Translations under genes and position numbers: made by a program
In this document: in pieces, positions 1-11,500 of the stretch
How the letters are laid out: every line of letters begins with the position of its first letter
How positions within the stretch are numbered: the stretch's first letter is position 1
Source: a virus
IMG/VR virus record: IMGVR_UViG_3300031974_001484
Span: 1 to 20,965 of that record
Strand: one strand, 5' to 3'
Length of the DNA: 20,965 nucleotides
Notes under the pieces: model-generated
What the model saw: the letters and a program-made list of their open reading frames with translations, nothing else
The model's database searches: none
Told to the model about the DNA's origin: nothing

Positions 1-242
1 CTCAGACAGCCGCTCAAGACCTTAGAAAAGAGCGTGGAGAAACTGCTGTCGATAGCGCGGCAGGGGCTTCATCTGCTCAATCAACTATTGCTAACAAGTA
101 TTTCCCTAACCTTGACTACATGCTCGGCGGTAAAAGCCCGTATGTTGACCCTAATGCGGCGAAACTAGCTAAGTTGCAAGAAGAGAACAGGGACTTGCAA
201 AACAGGATAGATCGCCTTGGACTAAGCAACGGCGGGAAGTAG
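1..242 (+). CDS. C-terminal end of a virion protein gene, cut by the window edge
   Basis: Reading from base 3, an open frame runs to a TAG at 240-242 and gives the last 79 residues of a protein whose start lies outside the window. The visible part is polar, with a short aromatic stretch (NKYFPNLDYMLGGKSPYVD) and then a Leu/Glu/Gln/Asn-rich helix that looks like a short coiled coil. The next gene starts 8 bp downstream, so the two are probably co-transcribed. Its position before a 748-aa and a giant protein would fit an internal virion protein of the T7 gp14 type. That is inferred from gene order only; I see no diagnostic motif. Confidence 0.75.
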   Translation, partial: QTAAQDLRKERGETAVDSAAGASSAQSTIANKYFPNLDYMLGGKSPYVDPNAAKLAKLQEENRDLQNRIDRLGLSNGGK

Positions 243-250
243 GCAGATAA

Positions 251-2497
251 ATGGCAAAGTTTTTTCAAACTGCACAAAAGGCGTACAACGATACAGAAGA
301 CCGTATCTATCAGAAGCGCAAACAAAATCGAGAAGACTTTTTAGCCTACCGCAAGATGAAAGCGGAGATGGGCGAAGACGTAACTGCTGATGAGCTACAG
401 CAAATGCGGAGAAGCATTGCTGGTAGCGATGCCTTTTTCTTAAACCAGCTACCGCCAGGCCAAATGATGAGCCAGCTTGCTGACAGAACAAACGACAGAG
501 CTAGGGCTACGCGGCGCAAAGAAGATGCTGACGAAGTTGCTCGTCTCGAAAAAGAAAACGGCCTGTTCGACAACTTCGTAGGATACAACCTAGACGCTGG
601 CGACATCACAGACCAACAAGTTCTAAACAAGATGGAGCAGGACTTTATCAAGGGTTTCCCAGATAATCCAGAACTTGGCCGTCGTTTGTGGGATGCAAAC
701 AGTCAGCGTCTGTCAGATGTATTTAACACAAAGCAGAATGAAGCTGTAACCAATTATGCGGACACACAACTGAAGAATGTCACCTCAGTCGCAGATGCTG
801 AGAGCATAATGGATCAACAGAACGTGGCTCAATGGAAAAAAAACGCAGTCAGGAAAGTAATCGAAAGACGCCAAAACGACAGAGACAGCGCGGCTATAGC
901 CGCCGCTGACAAAGGTGTTGTGAACTACGATGGCGCTAAGTTACGGTTCTTGGATGACGAAGCATTGGGCAATATAGCAACTGAGATTATTGCAGGGGCG
1001 CAAGTACAGTTAGACCCAACTAGCCAAGATTATAAAACATTACACGCTCGCATAAAGGCTTCGCTTGTTTTAAGACAGCAACAAGCTGATTCGTCTCAAG
1101 CCGATACAGACAAAAGAGCCTTTGATCAGGCCATGAACTCCGCCGACAATCCATTTGTCCGCACTGTTCTAGCACAGGGATTTGACGACCAAGACTTGCT
1201 TGACGCATACAACTTGCAGGCGAAACAATACAATCAGCCGCTGGCGCAAACTGTTGAAGACCCGAACTTCAAGTTCTGGAAAGAAGTTGCAGAACGCACA
1301 GAGGGAATTGAGTACCAAGAGCGTTACAAAGACGCAGATACTAAAGCAGAAGCCGTAGCCTCTGCCGCTCTTGAAAAGGCTAAAGCCTCAATCAACGCTA
1401 TTGCAAATAGCCCTCTATTACCAGAGGGAAGTGCTGGACGTTACGCTATAGACTACTTAGTGCAAACTGGATACGTGTTCATGGGAGAGCCAAGTCAGGT
1501 TCTGCAAATGATGACAGAACAGTTTGGAGAGGATGGACTGGCAAACGCCGACCAAGCAGTGGGCGACCAGATTGTCAGCTTCCTAAAAGCACAAGGAGCC
1601 GCTGTACAGGAATCTGTATTCAAGCAAAGCATCAAGTCTGAGAACCACTCGCTCGTCATTCCGCCTGGCACAAACATAGACACCTACGTCCTAGAAGAGA
1701 TTGCAGATTACAAAGGTGACATGATACCGAGCCTAATTGCTGGGATGCTTGGTGACTTAAAGCTAGGTGCTTCTGACGCAGAGGTAGAAGCCGCACACCA
1801 GCAGTTGAGAGACTACCTTAAACTACATATAGAAAAAGATATACAGGTGGCAGTGAACTCTCGCGGAGCGTTTAGAGGTGCTGACATAGGAACTCCTCTT
1901 GAGCAGATGAAAAACGACGTTCTCGACGCACTTGAACTAGAGCTACTCAAGCCAGAGAACAGGCGGCCAAGGCCTCAAACGCTACCAAGTGGTTTGTTTG
2001 TTTTCTCAGGTGGAAACAAGTACGTGGCGCAAAACGGTGCAGGCCAGTACACAGACATCGAAGGAAACCCAGTTATCGTCGGCAGAACTTACGAGTTCAC
2101 CCCAGACAAACAGCTACGTCTGGTCGGTTCTGGCCCGTCAAGCACTCAACAGTTGCCTCAAGTATACGCTTCAGGACAGCGCTCCACGTTTGGCTACAGA
2201 GTTCCCACCCCCGCGATGGCAACCTTGGGAGACCAAATTGCCGCAGTCACGGATAGAACCAGCACTATCGCAGGCTTCACTCCTAACCCAGCTTACGGCT
2301 ATAGGGCTGGTGGGCCGTTTGACACAAGAGCCGATTGGGTTGCAAGTATTGTCAAGCAAATGGCGCAGGCATACAGAGAGCAGGGCGAGGATATAACTGA
2401 CAGAGAACTGTACCAAGCCCTTGGCTCACCACTTAGCGGCTCACGGAGACATGGATTAAACGGCTCGTTCTTTGATGATGATAAGAGAACTCCATAG
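251..2497 (+). CDS. Putative internal virion (ejection) protein, 748 aa, T7 gp15-like by position
   Basis: This is a 748-residue soluble protein with no signal peptide or clear membrane segment. The first ~110 residues are highly charged and helical (many K, R, E, D, Q), the middle is alpha-helical with Ala/Gln-rich stretches, and the region around residues 575-640 is richer in Gly, Val and Tyr and may be a small beta domain. The C-terminus is Gly/Ser/Arg-rich and ends in an acidic-basic tail. I do not recognise a named domain. Two facts suggest an ejection protein: its length is close to T7 gp15 (747 aa), and it lies directly before a giant gp16-like gene. The ATG at 251 lies 8 bp after the previous stop, with only a weak purine-rich site (around 234-246). 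Real coding is very likely; the role is inference from synteny. Confidence 0.8.
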   Translation: MAKFFQTAQKAYNDTEDRIYQKRKQNREDFLAYRKMKAEMGEDVTADELQQMRRSIAGSDAFFLNQLPPGQMMSQLADRTNDRARATRRKEDADEVARLEKENGLFDNFVGYNLDAGDITDQQVLNKMEQDFIKGFPDNPELGRRLWDANSQRLSDVFNTKQNEAVTNYADTQLKNVTSVADAESIMDQQNVAQWKKNAVRKVIERRQNDRDSAAIAAADKGVVNYDGAKLRFLDDEALGNIATEIIAGAQVQLDPTSQDYKTLHARIKASLVLRQQQADSSQADTDKRAFDQAMNSADNPFVRTVLAQGFDDQDLLDAYNLQAKQYNQPLAQTVEDPNFKFWKEVAERTEGIEYQERYKDADTKAEAVASAALEKAKASINAIANSPLLPEGSAGRYAIDYLVQTGYVFMGEPSQVLQMMTEQFGEDGLANADQAVGDQIVSFLKAQGAAVQESVFKQSIKSENHSLVIPPGTNIDTYVLEEIADYKGDMIPSLIAGMLGDLKLGASDAEVEAAHQQLRDYLKLHIEKDIQVAVNSRGAFRGADIGTPLEQMKNDVLDALELELLKPENRRPRPQTLPSGLFVFSGGNKYVAQNGAGQYTDIEGNPVIVGRTYEFTPDKQLRLVGSGPSSTQQLPQVYASGQRSTFGYRVPTPAMATLGDQIAAVTDRTSTIAGFTPNPAYGYRAGGPFDTRADWVASIVKQMAQAYREQGEDITDRELYQALGSPLSGSRRHGLNGSFFDDDKRTP

Positions 2498-2518
2498 GGA
2501 CGACTGACCTTAAACTAC

Positions 2519-2567
2519 GCGATACTCTAGTTGTACAAATTCAACACTGAGAAAACTGGAGTATCGC
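2519..2567 (+). promoter_or_regulatory. Stem-loop sequestering the ribosome binding site of the giant gene
   Basis: The arms GCGATACTCTAGTT (2519-2532) and AACTGGAGTATCGC (2554-2567) pair over 14 bp with a single G-U wobble and a 21-nt loop. The 3' arm contains GGAG (2558-2561), which is 7 nt before the GTG at 2569 and is the only Shine-Dalgarno in reach. The start codon lies one base after the stem. No U-run follows, so it is not a typical terminator. It could instead control translation, be an RNase III processing site as between T7 genes, or both. The rest of the gap (2498-2518) shows nothing recognisable. Confidence 0.7.
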
Positions 2568-2568
2568 A

Positions 2569-5500
2569 GTGCCGTATAAACATGAAGGATTAGCTAACCC
2601 TTTTGGCCAAGTGTCACCCGCTGACAACAACGAGGGTTACAACTCACAAGACTACTCTTCTAATCTAAACGAAGATACCGCCAAAAATTTGCTAGGAGAC
2701 AACAGGTTTCTAAAAGACCTGTATGACTACTATGGGCAAAGAGATGGCAAGTCTTTCAACAACGCAGACGAAGCTGTTGAGTACATGCTTAATGACAGGC
2801 GTTGGCGTAACAATAACACGATCTCAATAGGTCGAGACGTATACGACGCATACAACCAGACAGATGGTCAGACACGCAGACTGGCCCGCATCCAACAAGT
2901 ATATGACGCATTGCCGTTCGGCGTAGATGGTGCAATGGAAGCCATCGCCGAAACTGGCGCGGCTATGCTTGCTGACCCAATCAACTTAATTGGCTTTGGT
3001 GCTGGTGGGCAAGCCGCACGACTAGCCGCTGGCACAGCGGCCAAAGGCCTTTCCAAGCGAGAGATAACAAAACAAGCTATGGGCAAAGCCATTGCATCTG
3101 GTGCAAAAGGCGAAGCCGTAGCTTCTGGTATTGCAGAAGGCATCGCAGACATCGGTATCCAAAACCGTAACGTAGCTGTTGGCCTGCAAGACGAAGTTTC
3201 ACTACTTAGAGGTGCGGGAGCCGCCGCCTTTGGTGCAGTGACTGGTGGCGCTATGGGCGCTGGCATGGGTGCTTTAGGTGCTGTTGCGCCTAAGATACCT
3301 GGCGCAGACAAGATACCTTTACTTGGTCGCGCATTTGATGACACTACAGACGGTGCAAACCAGTTGTCAGCGGAAGGTTTGGCCCAGATCAGCGCTCGTA
3401 CTGGGCAAAACATGGATAGAAACTCTATCCGTCGTGGTTTGGCAGACAGGGCTGTAAGTCAATCTGGCCGTCAAATAGATGAGGGTCTCGTTGCAAGGCC
3501 TTCTGCTCGTGGGGACATGTTACCAGAAGGCGACGATGGCGACGAAGTAGATACAAGTGTTGCTCTGGAAAGTAATCTTAAGCGCACCAAAGAAGAACTG
3601 GAAACACGCTTAAAAGACATTCAAAACATGGTTGACGACGGAGACACTGTTGGCGCAGACAACGCTCGCCGCACAGTCGTCGCTCCGCTACAGCAAAAGA
3701 TTACACGTATTAAAAACATTATGGCATGGCCTCAGAACAGAGCCGCCGCACAAGCAAAAATAGATGCCGAACGCAGACGCATGGCAGAGGCTGGTGAAAA
3801 CCAAAGTGCTGAACTAGACCGCCTTAACAAGTCCTACGAAGAACAAGAGACTGATTATATACAGTTTGTTAATCAGGTTAAATCTGAAAAAGCCAGAGGT
3901 CAAAGCCAACTTACGGAAAGACTTGACACGTTCTTAGACGGACAGTCAGGAGAGCTTCTGGAAGATGCTGTGGAAATCGAGGGCGGCACTGTATCTCCTG
4001 GTATGCCGCAAGCACAGCGCATGACGCCTCTGAACCCACCAGAGGGGGATACTCCAACTCCACAAGAGTTGCGTCCACAACCCCCAGAGGAACCAGAGAC
4101 TGGCGACGTAGCGCAAGAGACTGTAGAACAGGTAGCACAAGAAGCCGAGCAAGCCCCAGAGGTAAGCCCAGACGAACGCATGACGCAAATCAATGCCCGT
4201 CTTGATGGCCGCAAGAAAGGTAGTATTGCGTATGAGCGTAAACGCCTTGAGCGTGAAATGGCTAACATGCCTGAGACAAATGAAGACGGCACTCCCAACC
4301 CAGAACGTCTTACCCTTCAGAACCGCCTTAACGAGATAGACAAAGAAGGCGTGGCTCTAAAAGAAGAGCAACAGTCACTCAACAATGCTCGTGCAGAAGA
4401 GCAACAACAGGCGGCTGACCAGCTTGCAAATGGCAACCCAGAGCAAGTTACTCAAGCACAGGTTTTAGAACAGCGTGTAAATGAACAGCCAGAAGTAGCG
4501 CCAACTGAGCCACCAGAGCCAGTTGTATCTGTGGACACACAGCTAAACGAGTTTATCGATACAGAGTTTGTTCCTTCTGTAAGAAACATTAAGAAAGAGT
4601 TTGCCGCTCTGGGTATGCGTAAAGAACAGTCAGACGCAATCGTCGGCGCTATGCCAAAAGGCAACAGCAAGGAAAACATTGAAGCACGTAGGGCTATATT
4701 TAGAGATACAGTCAACGTAGTCCGTGGCCAGAACGCATGGCAACAAATACTAAACAGGTCTTCTGGCAACGGAACCACTGATGAATTGTTCGACGAGAAC
4801 ATAGCCAAAGCACTGATAGAGGCTACAGTAGGAGAGGGTTTGCACCCACATGCTGACAGTGCTTTCCGTGAGTGGCGAGCTAGGTCTGTAGCCCGTTACG
4901 CTATGGACTTGGACAACGAGTTCATGGGTCTTGCCACAATACAAGACTTGCTAGACGTAACTCGCACCCGTCACGGCGAGGGTGAGTTCTACGACATGGT
5001 AGCCGAGTTCTGGGCTAACGCACAGAAAGGTATCCTACCATCACCAGACGATGGTATGCCGCAGTTTGTACGTCAACAGATCGCTACACTTCCGAAAGAG
5101 ATGCAAGTCGAATGGAACGCCTTTAGACAGGCGGCTGTCCGCAATCTTATGAAGACTGGCAAGCTGTCAGAAGCTAACGCCAAAAGACTAATCGCCACTC
5201 AGATTGATGCTATGCTTGACCGCTTCTTGCAGATGCAGGCGTATCAAGCGACAGACCTCAAAGGAAATGTGTACAGTGTGAAGCATCTTGCCACACGTAC
5301 AATGAAGGCCGTTGATGTCAACGAGCAGGCTATAAAAGACGGACACGGAGAACACATTGGCCGTGTCCAACAAAATCTACGCAATGTAACGACAGGCAAT
5401 GGTCGGGCTGGCTCTGGAAGAGACATTAGCTCACGCATGGTTGGCCGTGTGCAAAGCATCCTTGCTGGTACACACGAAGGAGGGTTTGGCGGCAGAACAT

Positions 5501-8500
5501 TTACTCAAATCCGCACAACTCGTGACGGCAAGAACTTTATATACAACGCATCTGAAAGTGCTAGACGCCTAAACGAAGAGGCGATGCTAAACGCCAACAA
5601 GTCTAAAGCAAGAGCCTTTGATGAGACATTGCGCGAGCGTAGCATAGAAGCCGCTGAACGTGCTAAAGACGAAGGCAGGCAGAATGTTCTTGATCCTAGA
5701 GACTTGGAGGACATACAGAAAGAACTGCGTAACGCAGAGGGCGCTGTTAAAAGAGCGCAGAAGCATTACGACGACGTAATCAACGAAGGTGCTACAAGCG
5801 ACGACCCGCAATACCTGAACGACTTGGACGAAGGTAGGGATGTACCAAATCAGGGCGAGCCAGAAGCAAAGACAAAGCTGGAAAATGCACAGGCACGTCT
5901 TGCTCAAGCAATACAAAACGTAAGAACAGTAGCAACCTTCCCAGATGATGCAGACCTCGACGTAGTTAAGGCCGCACTCAAAGACGTGTACGAGCCTTTG
6001 GTTTATACGGATAGAGCTACAGTTGTATCCAACAAAATTGAAGCTGACAGAATGTCTGCTGTGCGTCGCTACTACGAAGTAGAGGCAAGAGCAAAGGCTG
6101 TAAACAAAGACATAGCCATAGCCGAGCGTCAAGGCAACGCATCAAAAGCTGTAGAGCTAAAGAAAGAACGTGCGAAGCTAAACAAGCGTAAGAAAGAAAT
6201 GCTTGACCGCATGACCACTTCCGACAAGAAGCGGATAAAGGCAGATGATACACAGGCCGCTGTCAGAACACTGGCTAACTTGCATAGAGAGCTTCGTCGT
6301 GCAAGGTCTCAGGATGCTGAGACATCATCTGATGTTCCAGAGAGCGAACTTGTTAGAGAAGTGGAAGACGTATTTAACGTCAACCTCAGTGAAGACGATA
6401 TGGCGGCGGCTGAATACTACGCTAACCAAGAAGAGCTTGCGGCTCTTAGCTATCAGGAAATGCAGGGCGAGCTTGCACACTTGCAAGACAACAAAGCTGA
6501 TCTTGCGCCAGAAGAAGTTACCGCTGTAGCTAAAGAGATTGTCACTACAGCGCAAGAGAAGGTGCAATCTACAAAGCCTCAGACCCGTCCTAAAGGTGAG
6601 CCAGAGCCGCACATAGTCCAGATCGGAAGCCGTGCTTACAACATGGCAAAGGACGTTCAGTACCAGAAGGTATCTGGAGGCACTACTAAGTTCTTTGTAA
6701 ATCAAAGAGAGCTTGGCTCTGTACGTGAGTTCGTGGACGAGGATGGTAAAAAAGCCTACCAAATCATTCGTCGCAACGGCGACACTGTTACATCTGACAT
6801 GGCCTTTACTCGTAGTGAGTTGTACAAGAAGCTGGCCAAGTCGGTGAAGAAAGAACTTGATGAAGTTCTTTCTTCAAATAACGTAGTCGAAGAAAGATCA
6901 GTAGCAACTGTTCCGACAGAAATACCAGACTACCACAACACACAGCGCTACGCTGGCGTAGAAGACGCCCCACTTACTGTGACTTCATACGACCCTATCA
7001 CTGGTGCGTCTGAGCAAATACCAGTGCGTACAGGTTTGACACAAGATTTGATGCCTGAAGGCAAGATCATAGCGCTACAGATTACAGACCCCAAACACCC
7101 AGACTTCGGGAAGAACAAGGGCGTCCGTGTACTTAACCTGACAAGCAGAAAAGGGACGCCACCTCAGACTAACCTGAAACAGATCGTGGGCAACCTGAAG
7201 CCCGACCAGTTCGTAGTCGGTTCTACAAACGACGTAGATGCTAAAGGAAACCCAATCAAGTCAGGAACAGTCGCCGCAGTAAAGACGTTCCGCCCACTAG
7301 ACCCAGACGCTGAGTTTGTAACCATGAGTGGCGAGCGTTTGACTGGCCGCCAAGCTGGTGAGACAGAAAGCCTGTTACCACCAGAAGTTGTGGGTCTGGA
7401 AAGCTCTCCTCGCGCTAGAGAGAACAGAGCTATCAATGTCAAAGAGCTTGATAACATTGAGCTAAATGAACAAAACACTCCTCCTCTGTTGAAGCAGTTA
7501 GGTCTTCCAGAGAATGTACGCACAGTGGGTGACTTACAGCGTTTTGTCACAGACATGGAAGACGTAGAGTGGAGCAAGTTTAACAGCATCGAAGAGTTCG
7601 ATCAGTTCGCTGGTGCGTTAGAAGCTGGATATGATGCTATTGCAAAGTTCGCCCCTAATGGCGTTAAGCTACCTAACCAGTCCCGTGTACAGTCTTACAA
7701 GCAACTTAACGAAATGCTTTCTGGCAAGGACAGTAAAGAGATTGCAGAGATACTAACGGTATTCAACATGATCTCTGGCTCCAACAATAGGCAGGGTGCT
7801 TTGGTTGAGGGTGCTATGCCAGTGTTTGATAAGGCGGACAGATATGCCTTCAAACAACCTGGCCGCCACATGGCAGACGATGCCCAGACAAATACTATAC
7901 TTATTGGACAGTCTAATAAGCAGACTGATGCGATGAACTTCGCACATGAAATGGGGCATTGGGCTTACATGAACATGCTAACTCCTGCCGAACGCATGGA
8001 GTTTTGGCAGATAGCAAGAGGCTACGTAGGCGCTGACGGTGCAAACATAGACGCCCTGAAGAAAAAACTGCCAGGACTTAGCACTTCCGAAATACGTAGT
8101 CCGTCTGAGTTTTTTGCAAATCAGTTCGCTATATACGTAGCCAACCGCAGGCAAGCGGCACAAGGTAATTTACTGTCCAGACTGTTTAAGGATGTGGGCA
8201 GAAAAGCTGAAGGCTTGGTTCGTAGGCTTTTGGGTATGGATAACCCATTAGACGAACAGCTTGTTGAAATGTTTGACCGTATCATGCCTGATCCAAAGAT
8301 TGCTACAGATAGCGTAACTGCTGGTCGCCCGTTAAAGAACCAGTTTGAGACTATAGCCGCAAAAGGTGGAGGGAGTTCTGCGGCGAGAATGGCGGCTAAA
8401 CAGTTGCATGATCTGCGAGAGGTTCAGATAGAGCTTGAAGAAGCACTACGGGCTGGCGGCGCTGTTGGCCATGATGCTCGCATACTTGCCGACGTACTAG

Positions 8501-11500
8501 AGAAGGCCGCAAAGAGAGTATACGGGAAGTTTGGTGGCCGTCCTGGCGAGAAGACACACGCTAGTCGCACAGACGCAGACGGCAACGTAGTCTCTGGTGG
8601 CCTGCGGGTGACGATGCTCGACAGCTACAGAAACGGCAAGCCGCTTTACGATGCAAACAAAACTGACATTACCCTTCCAAACGGCAAGACAGTAAAACCC
8701 TTTAAGTACATGTCTAGCCGCATCGCTCGTGGTCGTATGCTTGCTCAATCTTACCGCATCATGCGCTTCCTTAACGACGAGAAGTTTACTAATGCGCTTA
8801 GTAGGCTTGACCAAGCAGAGCTTGTGGAAGATGAGTTGAGTGCAGAGTTGGCAAGGCTAATTGCCACTCAAGAAGACGGCGGACTTATGTCCATTCCAGA
8901 AGAGGTTGTCGCCAACATGAGCGATAACAGCGGTTCTTTAGCAAGTTCGTTTGAAACAGAGGCCGCCATTCTACGCTCAATCTCAGAGAAAACAGATGCA
9001 GATGGCAAGCTGTCAGCGCTTATGGTTCAGCAAGCCAACGATATGATTGTTGCTTTGGACAACGGCATAGATGAGTTTGTACGCATATACAACACAAACT
9101 TCAGAACTACAGACGGACTAGCGCCTCAAATAGATAAGGCTGGTCGTGTGTATAAAGGCGGCAATCTAGTCGCACAGAAATACGTGAAGCGTGTAGAGAA
9201 GAAGTCTAAAGACCTTGCTGTCAAAGTGGCTCAATCAATAAACAACGCAGAGACAGAGGTGTTTGGTAACGCATCTGTGGAAGACGTAAACCCAGTAACA
9301 TCTAGGTCTCCTAAAGAGATGACCAACCAAGAGATACTAAAACGTCTTGGCACAGACAGGTCTGATACGGCTCAAAACAGGGAGCTTAAACAAGAGCTTT
9401 GGTCTAGGGCAAAGGCATTGCCTGACGACCACGCCGTCGAAGCTACGCCAGAAATCGCCGCTTTCTACAGAGATGTAAACATTGAAGACAACGGCGCTGA
9501 TGCACTGGTCAGATTTGAGAAAGCACTAGACGAAGGCAACTACGACCTTGCGGAAGCGGCCATAAACTTCGTCGCCTTCTTGAAACGCAACCCAGTAGAG
9601 GTGAAGTCAAGCGTCGTCAACCGTGCCATCGACATTGAAACTGCACAACGCAGTACACCCGACACGCAGAACGGCATACCTGGCGATGCTCCTGCCGCAG
9701 TCAAAGAGGTTCTTACAAAGCTAACTCACAGAGACAAGAAGGTAGAGTATGTGTCTCGTACAATCATGTACCGTATGCTGAACCTTATGGGCAGAACGGC
9801 TACAGACTTGGTTGAGAACAAAACAACCTTTATGTCTGTAGAGGACTTGTACAGAATGTCAGGCAACCCAATGCCGCAAGGAACTCAAGCGGCATTTGCA
9901 GAGCCTGCAATCCTTAGTGGTCAAGCGTTTAACGATACCCGCAAACAACTAAGACAGTTCGCCATAGGCATCACTGGTGGGTCATCTGATCCGACTGATG
10001 TAATGCACGAGATAGGACACATGCTTAGTCGTGTAACCCTCGACGACGTTGACAGAGACCACATGCTTCAGGGTTACACGGAGGCTATTGAGAAGGGTGA
10101 TCGTAACGCACTAAGAATACAAGAAGCATATTCAAACTTAGCTTTAGATGAACCATACACAGAGCGTCAGATAGCGGAAGAGTGGTTCGTAGATGGCTTT
10201 GGCGAATGGATGACAGAGCGAGTAGCTAAAGGAAACCTGTTTGATGTGCGTCAAGGAGACGGCACGTTTGCAGACCTGACTGTCAAGGGATACTTAAGAC
10301 AGATTGCTGACAGGCTGTATGAGAGCGTTGCATACGTTCTAAACGGTATGATTGGTAGAAAGTCTGTTCGCCAGATGTACCGCCAGATGCTTTATCATGG
10401 CGATATGTTTGCTCGTAAGCGTTCTGAGAACCCAATTAAATCAGCCGTAAACACTCACGAGTATCCTGCTGTAAGCCCTGCGCTTGCAAAGCCATACGTG
10501 CGTCAAGTAATTGACAGCATGAGCAGAGAAAAGCAGTTACTACTTAGGGAGTTCTTGGGTGCTGGGCCAGACGAAGACTTAATGGACTTTGTTTCTTACC
10601 ATGGCACACCTGTACTAGATCAGTTTGATAGGTCTCGGAACCCCGACGTATACCTGATACCTAGTGAAGACGGATACCACGGGCCAGGTGTATACACATC
10701 AAGTAACCACAACTTCGCGGCTGGTTACGCTGACAGAACTCCTGCTGAAGCATATCGCAGACTGGCAGGAGACCTTGAGGGTGAGAAGCTAGAGCAAGCA
10801 GAAGGCATCATTAAGCAGATAGAAGAGGCTAACGAATGGCTTGAACATTCTCAGTGGATGGCAACTGTTGATGCACCGCAAGACAAGGTTTTGGATCGCG
10901 TTGCTCACCTGACCGCAAAACTGGAGACTGCTAAAGAAGCCTTTGCCAGACTTACTGGAAACAAAAAGATGGCAGGCGTACTGCCTATGTTTGTTCGTCG
11001 CAAGAACCATTTTGATGTCAGAACTAACAAGACCTTTAGCTACAGCACAGGCGAGCCTTCAGACGTACAGCCGTTGCTTGTTTCTGCACAAAAGCGTGGC
11101 TACATAACCGAACATCAGCATCAGTACATATCAGACTACATACGTGAGGGTGGTGTAGACGGCGGTTATTTCTACGACCTTATGACAAACGCTATGGCTA
11201 AGTACAGAGATGCGTATGGTCAAGCCCACAATCCTAAAAGCCATGCACATGCCGACCATGTATATGGTCGCAAGAGAATGGCGCAGTTCTTAAAGGACGA
11301 AGGGTACGAAGGTATCATTGGCGAGGCTGGGAATGACCCTAACATGCCAGAAATAATCACCTTCGACCCGAACCACATTAAGCATGTAGACGCAGACTTC
11401 TACGACAGCGACAGACGTGGAATGTACTACAGCGTTCTTGGTGAGCCAGGCACAGTTGCACCAGCAGGAAATGCATTAGAAGGCATGATGCTTTCGGGGA

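Noticed and set aside
1989-2396. Plus-strand frame of 135 codons in the end of the 748-aa gene
   Set aside because: It is an out-of-frame shadow rich in Ser, Thr and Gln with no motif or supported start.
2498-2568. Rho-independent terminator between the 748-aa and giant genes
   Set aside because: The stem is strong but has a 21-nt loop and no following U-run, and its 3' arm holds the next ribosome site, so a translational or processing role fits better.
2868-3413. Minus-strand frame of 181 codons inside the giant gene
   Set aside because: It is antisense to an Ala/Gly-rich coding stretch, shows no recognisable protein pattern and has no operon context. The frames at 5587..6132 and 3900..4298 were dropped for the same reason.
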